From assembly GCF_030066995.1 (NCBI RefSeq), contig NZ_JASJAP010000006.1, positions 1-64,000 of the forward strand: a stretch of 64,000 nucleotides of DNA, in the 5' to 3' direction. Source of the DNA: Erythrobacter sp. (GTDB lineage: Bacteria > Pseudomonadota > Alphaproteobacteria > Sphingomonadales > Sphingomonadaceae). Every line of letters starts with the position of its first letter. Within the stretch, counting starts at the first letter, position 1. Below, in pieces: positions 1 through 9,380 of this stretch. The position numbers and the translations under genes were made by a program. The notes beneath the pieces were generated by a model. That model did no database searches. It was not told where the DNA came from and saw only the letters and a program-made list of their open reading frames with translations.

Positions 1-204
1 CTCTGCCAACACTCCGGCAAGGCGCAACCGCCGCAAGGGGCTCCCCTTAAGCGCCTTCCGCTACCGCTCTCGCACCCTGATCGAGCGCTTCTTCGGAAAA
101 CTCGAACACGCCAGAGGCCTGGCAACACGATACGACCAACAAGCCGACAACTTCCACGCAGCCATCACACTCTTCTCCGCACGGCTATGGTTCGCTGATC
201 ATGA
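1..204 (+). mobile_element. IS5-type transposase, 3' fragment (remnant, cut by window edge)
   Basis: Read from base 2, the plus strand encodes RTLIERFFGKLEHARGLATR followed by YDQQADNFHAAITLFSARLW. This is the C-terminal signature of IS5-family (IS427/ISL2-like) DDE transposases, in which the conserved glutamate lies in the LIERFF helix. No stop codon follows the usual end of the protein: the frame stays open to about 454, running antisense through the neighbouring small membrane gene. No terminal inverted repeat was seen at the right side. This suggests the element's right end has been lost, or that the original right end lies within the junction near 190-205. The left part is outside the window. 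Family assignment is by motif only. Confidence 0.75.
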
Positions 205-480
205 GCCTTCGGCCTTGGCGGCGTGGACACGGTCTCCAAGTCGATCGCGAAGGTCGAGCGCATGGAACGGGAATGAGGTCATCAGAGCCAGCGCGATCCA
301 GTACCAGGGCGCTCCCACCAGGGCTGCGCGCACGGCGAGAACGATAAAGACGGCAGAGCCCAGGGGCTTTGCGATCGCGGTCCAGTTCCAGCCTCGGCTC
401 TTCAACCACACTGCTTCGATTGCGAGCACAAGGATCACCGCGTCGGCCGCGTAACCGCTGGAAAAGAAGCTTTCGATCAT
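199..480 (-). CDS. Small integral membrane protein next to tspO, unknown function
   Basis: A 93-residue protein starting at ATG 480 with about three hydrophobic stretches (residues about 8-25, 38-57 and 60-75) and a charged tail (residues about 76-93). I do not recognise a named family. It lies 75 bp downstream of tspO on the same strand and is probably the last gene of the ppaA-ppsR-bchG-bchP-tspO transcription unit. Its stop codon (199-201) falls right at the junction with the IS5-type transposase fragment, so its native C-terminus may have been changed by the insertion. The protein is plausible because of its hydrophobic pattern, start codon and position. The function is unknown. Confidence 0.6.
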   Translation of the reverse strand: MIESFFSSGYAADAVILVLAIEAVWLKSRGWNWTAIAKPLGSAVFIVLAVRAALVGAPWYWIALALMTSFPFHALDLRDRLGDRVHAAKAEGS

Positions 481-555
481 GCTGGTGGTCTCTCGCGTTC
501 AGGACCAGCGCCGCTTACATCAAGTCGCGCGCAACGTAAGCACCGTCGACCGGGC

Positions 556-1068
556 TCATCCAAAAGGCGCGTTGAGCGCGTTGATCGACCAGTTAAGTGC
601 CGCTGCCAGCGTTACCCAGACCAGATAGGGCAAAAGCAGCGCGCTCGCCGGGCGCGAGAAACGCAGACAGTAAAGGATGATCGCGAGGATCGAAACCCAG
701 AGGAAACCGACCTCGACCAGCGCCCAGTCGGGCCGTTGCAGGCGAAAGAACACCAGGCTCCATGTGATGTTAAGGAAGGCGTTGAGCGCAAACAGGCTTA
801 CCACGGTCTGCGCCGCACGTGACGTGGGTGCCGCGCGCCACGCGGTAACACCGGCCACCGTTATAAGGGCATAAATGACCGTCCAGACAATCGGGAAAAG
901 GCCATCGGGCGGCGTCCAACCGGGCTTCTCGAGCGCCTGATACCAAGGCCCCAAATCGGTGACCGTCGCGCCCAGAAAGGCGACACACATCGCGGCAAAC
1001 GTCGCCACCGCCACTGGCAAGACCCACATCGGATTGAGGATCGTGCGCTCGCGAAGCTGGGTCTTCAT
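556..1068 (-). CDS. tspO: TspO/MBR family tryptophan-rich sensory protein
   Basis: About 170 residues and five transmembrane helices, the normal TspO size. Family motifs are visible: LEKPGWTPPDG after helix 1, ALNAFLNITWSLVFF in the middle, and LVWVTLAAALNWSINALN near the end. TspO binds porphyrins and cholesterol-like ligands. In Rhodobacter it is an outer-membrane protein that negatively tunes photosynthesis gene expression in response to oxygen. The start is either GTG 1071 or the adjacent ATG 1068; the bchP stop lies at 1074-1076, so the two genes are effectively joined. The location, directly behind bchP and co-oriented with ppsR and ppaA, fits a role in tetrapyrrole or oxygen signalling. 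The role in this organism is inferred. Confidence 0.93.
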   Translation of the reverse strand: MKTQLRERTILNPMWVLPVAVATFAAMCVAFLGATVTDLGPWYQALEKPGWTPPDGLFPIVWTVIYALITVAGVTAWRAAPTSRAAQTVVSLFALNAFLNITWSLVFFRLQRPDWALVEVGFLWVSILAIILYCLRFSRPASALLLPYLVWVTLAAALNWSINALNAPFG

Positions 1069-1073
1069 CACGA

Positions 1074-2270
1074 TCAGCTCGTCTCGGCTCTAAGGCCAAG
1101 CAGGTGCGCTGTGTCCTTGAGGAATATCTTGACGTGCGCCATCGGTTTGGAGCGGACGAGCTTCTTGTTCATATAAGCCTGCCAGGTGAGCTGTTGCACG
1201 TCCTTATCGTCGCACATGGAAACAAACCTCTCTCGCCGCTTGTCGCTCGAATACCAGAAGTACTGCATCACGCCGAGGATCCAGAAGACGCGACCGTGTT
1301 CTTTCATGAAGCGGCTGCGGGCTCGCTTGAGCGCCTTCGCCTCGCCGGTCTTGAGAAACTCGCTGGCAGCCTGGGCGCTGAAGCGACCGCCGACCATAGC
1401 GTAGTAGATGCCCTCGCCCGAAGCGGGTGCGACAATACCGGCGGCATCGCCCGCAACAACGACATCGCGGCCATTGTCCCACTTCTTAAGCGGTTTGAGT
1501 GGAATGGGGGCGCCTTCGCGGCGAATGGTTTCGCAGCGGTCAAGGCCTAGGTCACCACGCATTTCGGCAACCGCTCCGCGGAGCGAAAAGCCCTTATTGG
1601 CGCTCCCAACTCCGATGCTGGAGGTCTCCCCATGCGGGAAGACCCAAGCGTAGAAATCGGGTGACAAGCGCCCTTGATAAAAAACGTCGCATCGATTGGC
1701 GTCAAACGCTTCGCTGTCGTTCGCCGGGGACTTGATGATCTCATGATAGGCAAAGACGCACTTGACCCTAGACGCGTTGGGAAGCGCCTGCTTTGCCACC
1801 GCCGAGCGCGCGCCGTCAGCGCCGACAACGCAGCGCGCGCGGACTGCTTCGATAGGACCGCCGCGCTCGCGTCGAAACGTTATCAGCGGATGCGGTTGAT
1901 CGTCGCGTTCGATCTTTTCGAAAGTCGCACACAGGCGATCCGCACCATTTTCGCAAGCGCGCACGCGCAGCCATTCGTCGAAGTCCTCGCGGTCGACCAT
2001 CCCGACATAGCCGATCTCTCCCACGGGCATATCGACCGCCCGGCCCGAAGGCGCAATCATGCGCGCCGATCGCGCCCGCGCAACAAGCAGGCTTTGCGGA
2101 ATGTCGAAATCCTCAAGCAGCCGCGGCGGCACGGCGCCGCCGCATGGCTTGATGCGTCCCCCACGCTCCATCAGGAGAACCGAATGGCCATTGCGAGCCA
2201 GATCGGTCGCAGCGGTGGCTCCCGCCGGCCCTCCCCCTATGACAACGGCATCGTAGATCATCTCGTTCAC
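1074..2270 (-). CDS. bchP: Geranylgeranyl diphosphate/bacteriochlorophyll reductase BchP
   Basis: 398 residues, the family's usual length. BchP reduces the geranylgeranyl tail of bacteriochlorophyllide ester to phytyl with NADPH. The N-terminal FAD-binding motif GGGPAGATAATDLA (residues about 12-25) and the second dinucleotide region (VVGADGARS, VVAGDAAGIVAPASGEGI) are characteristic of the geranylgeranyl reductase group of flavoproteins. It starts at GTG 2270 in a GTGA overlap with the stop of the upstream PucC-like gene, so translation is probably coupled. The order bchG - PucC-like - bchP is a standard PGC block. Assignment is secure from sequence and context. Confidence 0.96.
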   Translation of the reverse strand: MNEMIYDAVVIGGGPAGATAATDLARNGHSVLLMERGGRIKPCGGAVPPRLLEDFDIPQSLLVARARSARMIAPSGRAVDMPVGEIGYVGMVDREDFDEWLRVRACENGADRLCATFEKIERDDQPHPLITFRRERGGPIEAVRARCVVGADGARSAVAKQALPNASRVKCVFAYHEIIKSPANDSEAFDANRCDVFYQGRLSPDFYAWVFPHGETSSIGVGSANKGFSLRGAVAEMRGDLGLDRCETIRREGAPIPLKPLKKWDNGRDVVVAGDAAGIVAPASGEGIYYAMVGGRFSAQAASEFLKTGEAKALKRARSRFMKEHGRVFWILGVMQYFWYSSDKRRERFVSMCDDKDVQQLTWQAYMNKKLVRSKPMAHVKIFLKDTAHLLGLRAETS

Positions 2271-3637
2271 GCGAAAATCTCCTTCTCACTGGAGGGGGTG
2301 TTGCCCGAAGCGCGGTTGGCACGCGCCGGTCGCGATCCGGCGACCGTGAGGGCAAGGATGGCCGCTAGGACAAAAAGCAGTCCTTCGACGGCAAAAACGA
2401 TCTGGTAGGCGCGTCCAAGGTCGCCGAAAACGGCCAAGGCGATGTCGCGCCCGGCCGCGCCCAGCAGCCCGGCAAAGCCGAAGGCAATGGCCTGAGAGGC
2501 GCCCCATACGCCCATGCGCACGCCTTCGCGGGTCTTCTCACCTGCACCGGCGAGACCCATCATCGCCCCTATGGCCGCGACCGAGAAGACACCGTTGCAA
2601 AACCCGAGGAAAAACACGTTCGCGACCAGCGGCCAGCCCGGGCCCACCATCGCTGCGATCGTCAGTCCAGCAAGACCGATCGCCGATCCGAGACAACCGC
2701 TCACGATCCAGACCCTGAGGTCGGTGGGCATACGGGCCTGAAACGCGCTCCCACCAACCCCGGCGACGATCATGCCAACAAGCCCACCGGCGTTCAGCAT
2801 ACCGCCCAGCTGCGTCGTCTCACCCGGTGGCATTGCGAAAATCTGTCCCGCAAACGGCTCCAGGATCAAGTCCTGCATGTTGTAGGCCATCATCGAGACG
2901 AAGATGAAGATCGTGAAGCGGCGCGCGGCGGGTTCAGCAAAGATCTCGCGAATGGCGTCGCCAAAGCCTGGCGTTTCCTTGGACTTGGCGGTTTCCTCGA
3001 AGACGTGATGGCCGCTCTCCAGCCGGAAGGTCGCCAGGATAGCGAGCGCAATCGTCGCAGCGGCAAGCCCTGCGGCCACACGTGTCAACGCTTGCGGGGT
3101 AAAGGGCTCGATCAAGGCCCCGACCGTAAAGGCCGAAACAACGATACCGGCGATCATCATGATCCAGGTCAGCGCGGCGGCGGCGGCGCGGCGGTCGGGA
3201 GCCACGCTGGAGGCCAGAAGCGCAAGCGCCGAGGTTCCGGCCGCGCCGACCCCCACGCCAATCACGCTGTAGGCGAGGATCGCGAAGGCAAACACCCAAA
3301 GGGTCGCGCTTCCCATCATCAACGTGGCTTGGGTGGCCATCAGGACGCCCAGCGCCAGAACCGCAATTCCACCCACGATCCAGAGCGTGCGATTGCCGCC
3401 CCGGTCGGAGCCGTGACCCCAGATCGGACGCCCAAGCTGGATCACATAATGCCATGCGACCAATCCAGCCGGGATCGCGGCGACAAGGCCGTACTCCACC
3501 ACCATCAGGCGGTTGAGCACGGTGGTTGCCATCATGACGAGCGCCCCCACGCAGGCCTGCACCAGCCCGATCCGTGCAATCGCGAACCAGGAAAGACCAG
3601 CGGGCGATCTACCCACAGCGGAGACGGGCGCGTGCAT
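2267..3637 (-). CDS. PucC-like MFS protein of the BCH2 family between bchG and bchP
   Basis: A 456-residue polytopic membrane protein with about 12 transmembrane helices and a PucC/BCH2-type major facilitator fold (first helices carry VLNRLMVVEYGLVAAIPAG; a mid-protein segment reads MQDLILEPFAGQIFAMPPGE). The reading frame stays open upstream, but ATG 3637 is the likely start. It overlaps the bchG stop as TGATG and gives the expected N-terminus MHAPVSAVG. Relatives (Rhodobacter orf428) are always found between bchG and bchP and are thought to deliver bacteriochlorophyll or help light-harvesting assembly. The exact substrate is not established. It ends in a GTGA overlap with bchP. Confidence 0.93.
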   Translation of the reverse strand: MHAPVSAVGRSPAGLSWFAIARIGLVQACVGALVMMATTVLNRLMVVEYGLVAAIPAGLVAWHYVIQLGRPIWGHGSDRGGNRTLWIVGGIAVLALGVLMATQATLMMGSATLWVFAFAILAYSVIGVGVGAAGTSALALLASSVAPDRRAAAAALTWIMMIAGIVVSAFTVGALIEPFTPQALTRVAAGLAAATIALAILATFRLESGHHVFEETAKSKETPGFGDAIREIFAEPAARRFTIFIFVSMMAYNMQDLILEPFAGQIFAMPPGETTQLGGMLNAGGLVGMIVAGVGGSAFQARMPTDLRVWIVSGCLGSAIGLAGLTIAAMVGPGWPLVANVFFLGFCNGVFSVAAIGAMMGLAGAGEKTREGVRMGVWGASQAIAFGFAGLLGAAGRDIALAVFGDLGRAYQIVFAVEGLLFVLAAILALTVAGSRPARANRASGNTPSSEKEIFA

Positions 3638-4539
3638 CAGATGTAGCCCCCCAGCCCCAGAGCGGCCGCCAGCATGCCCAGCACATAGAGCAGAACGCCC
3701 ACCGCGTTGTACCAGGGCGCGTACTTGGCCGGATCGGAGAGCAGGCGCGGCATCGCGATCAACTGAGCGAGCAACACCGCGCCAACCAGAAGCGCCGAAA
3801 CCGTCAGCCCCCAATGGGCGAGCAGCGCGATCACGACAATCTGAGCCGCCGCCATGACGAAGCAGGCGAAGCGCGCCGCACCGCTCACGCCCAGCACGAC
3901 CGGCAGCGAACGCAAGCCCGTCGCACGGTCCCCTTCGACCGCCTTGAAATCGTTCAGTGTCATGATCCCATGCGCGCCCAGACTGTAGAGCACGAGCACG
4001 ATAAGCACTTCGTTGCTAGGCAAGGCACCAAGCATGACCGTAGCGCCGGTAAACCAGCTCAGCCCTTCGTAGGTGAGGCCCACCACCGCCGGACCCGTCC
4101 ACCCACTGGTCTTGAACCGAAATGGCGGCGCGCTGTAGCCCCAGGCAAGCGCCAACCCGACCAACGCAGCTGCAAACACGAGCGGCCCAAGCGCCCAAGC
4201 CACCACAGCCGACACAGCCGTTCCCAGCAACGCCACGTAAAGGCCCCAGCGACCAGCCACCCGGCCCGACGGGATGGGACGATCAGGCTCGTTGATCGCG
4301 TCCACGTGCCGGTCGAACCAGTCGTTCACCGCCTGGCTCGTGCCGCACACCAAGGGCCCCGCCAGCAGAACCCCGCCTGCAACGAACCAGAGACGGCCAT
4401 CGAGACCCGCGCCGGATGAAACCGCCCCGCACATGAAGGCCCACATCGGAGGAAACCAGGTTATCGGCTTGAGCAGTTGCAACACGTCACGAAGCGCCGG
4501 TGGAGGCGCTACGCGAGTCGAGGCCGCTGAGCGTTGCAT
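3637..4539 (-). CDS. bchG: Bacteriochlorophyll synthase (geranylgeranyl transferase) BchG
   Basis: A 300-residue UbiA-family prenyltransferase with about nine membrane helices. It esterifies bacteriochlorophyllide a with geranylgeranyl diphosphate, the last assembly step before tail reduction by BchP. The first Asp-rich motif is NDWFDRHVDAINEPDRPIPS (residues about 72-91) and the second is NDFKAVEGDRATGLRSLPV, both diagnostic of chlorophyll/bacteriochlorophyll synthases. Start ATG 4539. Upstream lies a 309-bp intergenic region with a PpsR-like box at 4569-4586. It is therefore the first gene of a transcript running through bchP and tspO, although readthrough from ppsR is possible. Confidence 0.97.
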   Translation of the reverse strand: MQRSAASTRVAPPPALRDVLQLLKPITWFPPMWAFMCGAVSSGAGLDGRLWFVAGGVLLAGPLVCGTSQAVNDWFDRHVDAINEPDRPIPSGRVAGRWGLYVALLGTAVSAVVAWALGPLVFAAALVGLALAWGYSAPPFRFKTSGWTGPAVVGLTYEGLSWFTGATVMLGALPSNEVLIVLVLYSLGAHGIMTLNDFKAVEGDRATGLRSLPVVLGVSGAARFACFVMAAAQIVVIALLAHWGLTVSALLVGAVLLAQLIAMPRLLSDPAKYAPWYNAVGVLLYVLGMLAAALGLGGYI

Positions 4540-4568
4540 GGAGTCAGACTATGACTGACATATCATGG

Positions 4569-4586
4569 CGTCAAATTATTTTGACA
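4569..4586. promoter_or_regulatory. PpsR/CrtJ-like operator upstream of bchG
   Basis: The 18-bp sequence CGTCAAATTATTTTGACA matches the known PpsR/CrtJ box TGT-N12-ACA at five of six fixed positions, with an internal dyad GTCAAA-TTAT-TTTGAC. It ends about 30 bp before the bchG start, where repressor binding would cover a promoter. Two further short dyads flank it (AGTCA-N5-TGACT near 4542-4556 and TGACA-N6-TGTCA near 4582-4597). The site is seen directly; binding by the PpsR encoded next door is inferred. Confidence 0.6.
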
Positions 4587-4848
4587 CTAGACTGTCATCG
4601 ACACTCAGAAATGCGTGTTTATGGCATGCGGACGCTAAGGCTGTGTCCAGTTTGGTGGCATGTCGGTGCGTTTGAGAGGGGTCTCGGCGCCTTGGACTTC
4701 AGCGAGAGCGAGAGAACCGCCCTCACGTCCCCAGGACTGCGCTTGGCGCAGCTCCCCGATGACGCGCAAGAGACCGGCAAACGGGGGAGACACCGCTTTT
4801 GCCGACCAAACGCCACTCTGTTTCGGGAAACCGCTTGCAGCGAAGGGA
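4587..4848. other. Intergenic stretch between ppsR and bchG with no identified gene
   Basis: About 260 bp lying downstream of the ppsR stop (4849) and upstream of the bchG operator. Reverse-strand reading frames of 82 and 121 codons cross it, but they run into ppsR in another frame, lack a good ribosome-binding site and have no recognisable motif, so I do not call a gene. It contains the 11-mer GTGTCCAGTTT at 4643-4653, also found in the PpsR-like box at 7447-7457. It could hold the rest of the bchG control region, a small RNA or decayed DNA. Nothing decisive can be seen. Confidence 0.4.
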
Positions 4849-6273
4849 TCAGTCCGGATCGACCGGAAGATTGCCAAGCCCATAGCGATGCAGCTTGGAA
4901 TAGAGGCTTTGGCGCGAGAGCCCGAGGATTTCTGCGGCGGACGCGCGATTGTCCGAGGTGTAGGAAAGCGCCGCCTCGATACACAGCCGCTCGATCAGAT
5001 CGGTGCTCTCGCGAACAATGTCCTTGAGCGACATGCGACCAACCAGATCGGTCAATTGCTCGACCGAGCGGGGCAGGTCTTCGGTGCCGGGCGGCAAATC
5101 GCGCAGACGTCGGCCAATCGGGCGGATAACAAAGGCGTATAGCGCTTCCTCGCCGGCGCTTCGCACTGCCGAAAGTTCAACGGGCTCGCCCTCGACATCG
5201 TTGGCGGTGCGCAGCACCGTGCTCACATTGCGCGCCGCCCCGTGCTGAGCGATCTGCCCTTCAATGAGATCGAGATCGATACCCGGACGCCCAATCCATT
5301 CCGAGAGAGATCGGCCACGGACCTGATCGAGACTGGCGGCGTGGACCATCTCCACGAAGGCCTGGTTGGCGCTGATGAGTTCGAGCTGCGCGCTCGCAAC
5401 CACGAATGCATCCGGCATATTCTCAACCAGATCGAGAACGGGCGAAGACACCGCTTGCTGCACGCCCTCACCAATGGGCGCCAGCTGCACAAGCAGGAAT
5501 TGGCCACGATCCTGAGTGAACCCGGTAATCGAGGCGTCGACTTCGCGCGAAGGCTTCGCAAGACGCACCGAAATCGGCGAAACGCGATCCGAACTAAGCG
5601 CGGCGCCCACGATCGTCTGCATCGGATCTCGCGAATCCTTATCAAGCAAGGTGAGAAGCTTCTTGCCCGGAAGCGAGCCTGCGCGCGCGTTCATCAGACT
5701 GTGCGCGGCGGCATTCGCCTCGCGGATACGCAAGGTTTGCGCTTCGGCGATGAGGATGGGTTCGGAGGATAGTTCGAACAGCATGCGATAGCGCGATTCG
5801 AGTTGGCGCATCCTCATGTAGTCGCGCTCAAGTGATTGCTGAACCTGGAGGAGCCGCGCCTGAAGCTTGCCCGCTTCGCGCAGATCGCGCCCGAAGGCGA
5901 TGCGATGCTCGCCTCCGTTGACGCTCAGGACCGCGTAGCGAATAGGCACATCCCCGTCGCGCGAAGGGTGATTGACCTGGCGCCAGTGCTGGACCTCCCC
6001 GCGCCGCGCGGCGGCGAGCATCTCCATGATCTTGGGACGGCTGTCATCGGTTACCGTCTCGATCCAGTTGCTCCCCACCCAGTTCTCAAACCCGGGAAAC
6101 TCACTGGGGTCGTAGGCGGCGTCAAGGATCGTGCCGGTGTCATCGAGCACAAGCGTGACATCTCCCGCCACCATGGCGAGCTTCATCGCCGCCTCGGCGT
6201 CGAGCGCGTCGAACAGTTCGGCAGCGTTGCCGAACGGGTTCTTGCCTTCGATACTGTGCTTTCTTGTCAGCAT
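4849..6273 (-). CDS. ppsR: PpsR/CrtJ transcriptional repressor of photosynthesis genes
   Basis: 474 residues, the expected PpsR length. The domain order is an N-terminal PAS-like domain (about 30-130), a Q-linker helix (about 135-165), two PAS domains (about 165-275 and 285-390) and a Fis-type helix-turn-helix at the C-terminus (ASAAEILGLSRQSLYSKLHR, about 444-463). PpsR represses bch, crt and puc genes under oxygen by binding TGT-N12-ACA. Such boxes occur here upstream of bchG and bchF. The only cysteine in the whole protein is Cys431 (ERLCIEAAL), equivalent to the HTH cysteine of Rhodobacter PpsR/CrtJ; the second redox cysteine of the PAS region is missing. It lies 15 bp downstream of ppaA and is probably cotranscribed with it. 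Confidence 0.96.
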   Translation of the reverse strand: MLTRKHSIEGKNPFGNAAELFDALDAEAAMKLAMVAGDVTLVLDDTGTILDAAYDPSEFPGFENWVGSNWIETVTDDSRPKIMEMLAAARRGEVQHWRQVNHPSRDGDVPIRYAVLSVNGGEHRIAFGRDLREAGKLQARLLQVQQSLERDYMRMRQLESRYRMLFELSSEPILIAEAQTLRIREANAAAHSLMNARAGSLPGKKLLTLLDKDSRDPMQTIVGAALSSDRVSPISVRLAKPSREVDASITGFTQDRGQFLLVQLAPIGEGVQQAVSSPVLDLVENMPDAFVVASAQLELISANQAFVEMVHAASLDQVRGRSLSEWIGRPGIDLDLIEGQIAQHGAARNVSTVLRTANDVEGEPVELSAVRSAGEEALYAFVIRPIGRRLRDLPPGTEDLPRSVEQLTDLVGRMSLKDIVRESTDLIERLCIEAALSYTSDNRASAAEILGLSRQSLYSKLHRYGLGNLPVDPD

Positions 6274-6288
6274 ATTGATGTCCGAAGC

Positions 6289-7287
6289 CTAAGCGATCGC
6301 GCGCGCACGGGTCTGCGCAGCGTCTACGAGCCGCGCAGCGATGGCGAGTGCTGCTTTGGCGTCTTCTCCCGTGCCGTCGGCACCGATTTCAGCGACGAGC
6401 GCGGGATTGCAATTGATCATATGTCCACCAACCAAGACGACGAGATTTGGTTTCACAGCGACACTGCGGATGGCCTTGATGAGACGCGCAAGCACCGACA
6501 CCGAGTGGTTGTGCGATACAGTCAGTCCAATCGCATCGACAGGCCGGCTGGCCATGTAATCGAGCAATTCGCGCCGATGCGGCCTCAAAAGCGCTTCGCT
6601 TTGCCATCCGGCGCGGGCGAAGACCTCCTCGATCATCTGCGCGCCAAAGGTGTGAACATCGCCGGGCACGGGGCAAAACACCGCGCTGCGCGCCTGTCCA
6701 ATCGGGTGCCCGATTGGCCGCCCGATCGACGAAGGGCCGGAGGGCACGCGTAGCGAAATCTCCCGCAAGACTTCCTGCAGGCGCCAGAGCCCCATTGTTA
6801 CGTCAATGAAGTCGCATTCGTCCCGGCTCCACAAATCCCCAAGATGACGCGCGGCTGGAGCGAGCAGGTCAACGAACACCTCTTCGACGCTAAAGCCGCG
6901 CTCGAGAAACCGATCGACCTGTCGTATAAGGTCCGGCGCCTCGTGCCGCATCGGCAGCCTTGCGAAATCCATAACTTGCTTTGTGTCGATCTCGCCGCAC
7001 TCCCTGGTTGAACGCGTCGCCCTGTCTGCGATGGGCCTGTCTTCGATGGACCTGTCTGCGATGGGCCTCTCTAAAGCATGCGCCAACATAAGGCGCGGAA
7101 TGATGTCACCTTCGAGGATCGTTTCGATCGATTCTGGAGAGGAACGCGTTGCGAACTCCAAGTCCGGCTCACCTCTGGACCTCTTAAGGCGTTTGAACGG
7201 GTTGGCAATCATGTTGCGCAAGGCATGGCTTCCAAAACCGAGGCTCTTGCCCGGATACGGAGCGCATTCTTTGTCCGGAGCAGACAC
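6289..7287 (-). CDS. ppaA: PpaA/AerR-type cobalamin-binding regulator
   Basis: About 332 residues. The C-terminal half is a B12-binding fold: a helical cap (about 110-185, with LGDLWSRDECDFIDVTMGLW) and a Rossmann domain with VPGDVHTFGAQMIEEVFARA. His212 sits in the D-x-H-x-x-G cobalamin-ligand motif, and the segments AIGLTVSHN and VVLVGGHMI follow. AerR/PpaA proteins bind a corrinoid and modulate CrtJ/PpsR DNA binding in a light-dependent way. The start chosen is GTG 7287, preceded by a strong AGGAGG eight bases upstream. The N-terminal third is low-complexity and includes a 15-bp tandem repeat (RPIAD/RSIED units). Its position immediately upstream of ppsR is the canonical arrangement. Confidence 0.94.
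   Translation of the reverse strand: MSAPDKECAPYPGKSLGFGSHALRNMIANPFKRLKRSRGEPDLEFATRSSPESIETILEGDIIPRLMLAHALERPIADRSIEDRPIADRATRSTRECGEIDTKQVMDFARLPMRHEAPDLIRQVDRFLERGFSVEEVFVDLLAPAARHLGDLWSRDECDFIDVTMGLWRLQEVLREISLRVPSGPSSIGRPIGHPIGQARSAVFCPVPGDVHTFGAQMIEEVFARAGWQSEALLRPHRRELLDYMASRPVDAIGLTVSHNHSVSVLARLIKAIRSVAVKPNLVVLVGGHMINCNPALVAEIGADGTGEDAKAALAIAARLVDAAQTRARAIA
6698..6717. repeat. 9-bp perfect inverted repeat inside ppaA linker
   Basis: CCAATCGGG-TG-CCCGATTGG forms a perfect 9-bp dyad with a two-base centre. It encodes the IGRPIGHPIG segment between the helical cap and the Rossmann domain of PpaA. No function is evident; it may be a small palindromic insertion or chance. Confidence 0.7.
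7025..7069 (-). repeat. 15-bp tandem repeat, three units, inside ppaA
   Basis: Three near-identical 15-bp units (7025-7039, 7040-7054, 7055-7069; unit TCTGCGATGGGCCTG on the plus strand, with two substitutions in the middle copy) encode alternating RPIAD/RSIED pentapeptides in the linker before the B12-binding part of PpaA. Because the unit is a multiple of three, copy-number change would keep the frame. Confidence 0.85.
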
Positions 7288-7536
7288 GCAGGGACCTCCT
7301 AATCACCGGCCACACAACCCGGAAATGCGAGACCCGCATACGAGCTGACCGGTGGCGGCCGAAAGTCATCCCATTCAACGTCGGCGATTCGTCCATACGC
7401 CCTTTTTGCCTTTTGCGCAAACAAACGCCTCATCTTTTGCACCAAAGTGTCCAGTTTATTTTACGTCTAAAGAGATTGACACCTGGATAGGCAAAGGCCT
7501 AGTGTTCAGTTCTGACAAAAGAGGCAAAGCTCGAAC
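7288..7536. promoter_or_regulatory. Divergent control region between ppaA and bchF
   Basis: 249 bp separate the ppaA start (minus strand) from bchF (plus strand). For bchF, TTGACA at 7476-7481 and TAGTGT at 7500-7505 (18-bp spacer) form a plausible sigma-70 promoter. A PpsR-like box lies just upstream at 7448-7465. For ppaA, an AGGAGG ribosome-binding site lies about 14 bases beyond its start (7302-7307 region, reverse sense). The whole bchF-to-hemA superoperon has no other sizeable gap, so this is probably its main promoter. Promoter calls are by consensus only. Confidence 0.55.
7448..7465. promoter_or_regulatory. PpsR/CrtJ-like operator upstream of bchF
   Basis: The sequence TGTCCAGTTTATTTTACG reads TGT-N12-ACG, one base off the TGT-N12-ACA consensus. 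It ends 10 bp upstream of the putative -35 element of the bchF promoter. Binding by PpsR is inferred from the match and from the ppsR gene next door. Confidence 0.55.
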
Positions 7537-9377
<1,841 letters not shown>

Positions 9378-9380
9378 GCG

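Noticed and set aside
4619..4984. Minus-strand open frame of 121 codons between ppsR and bchG
   Set aside because: It begins inside ppsR in another frame, lacks a ribosome-binding site and has no motif; kept only as an unexplained region.
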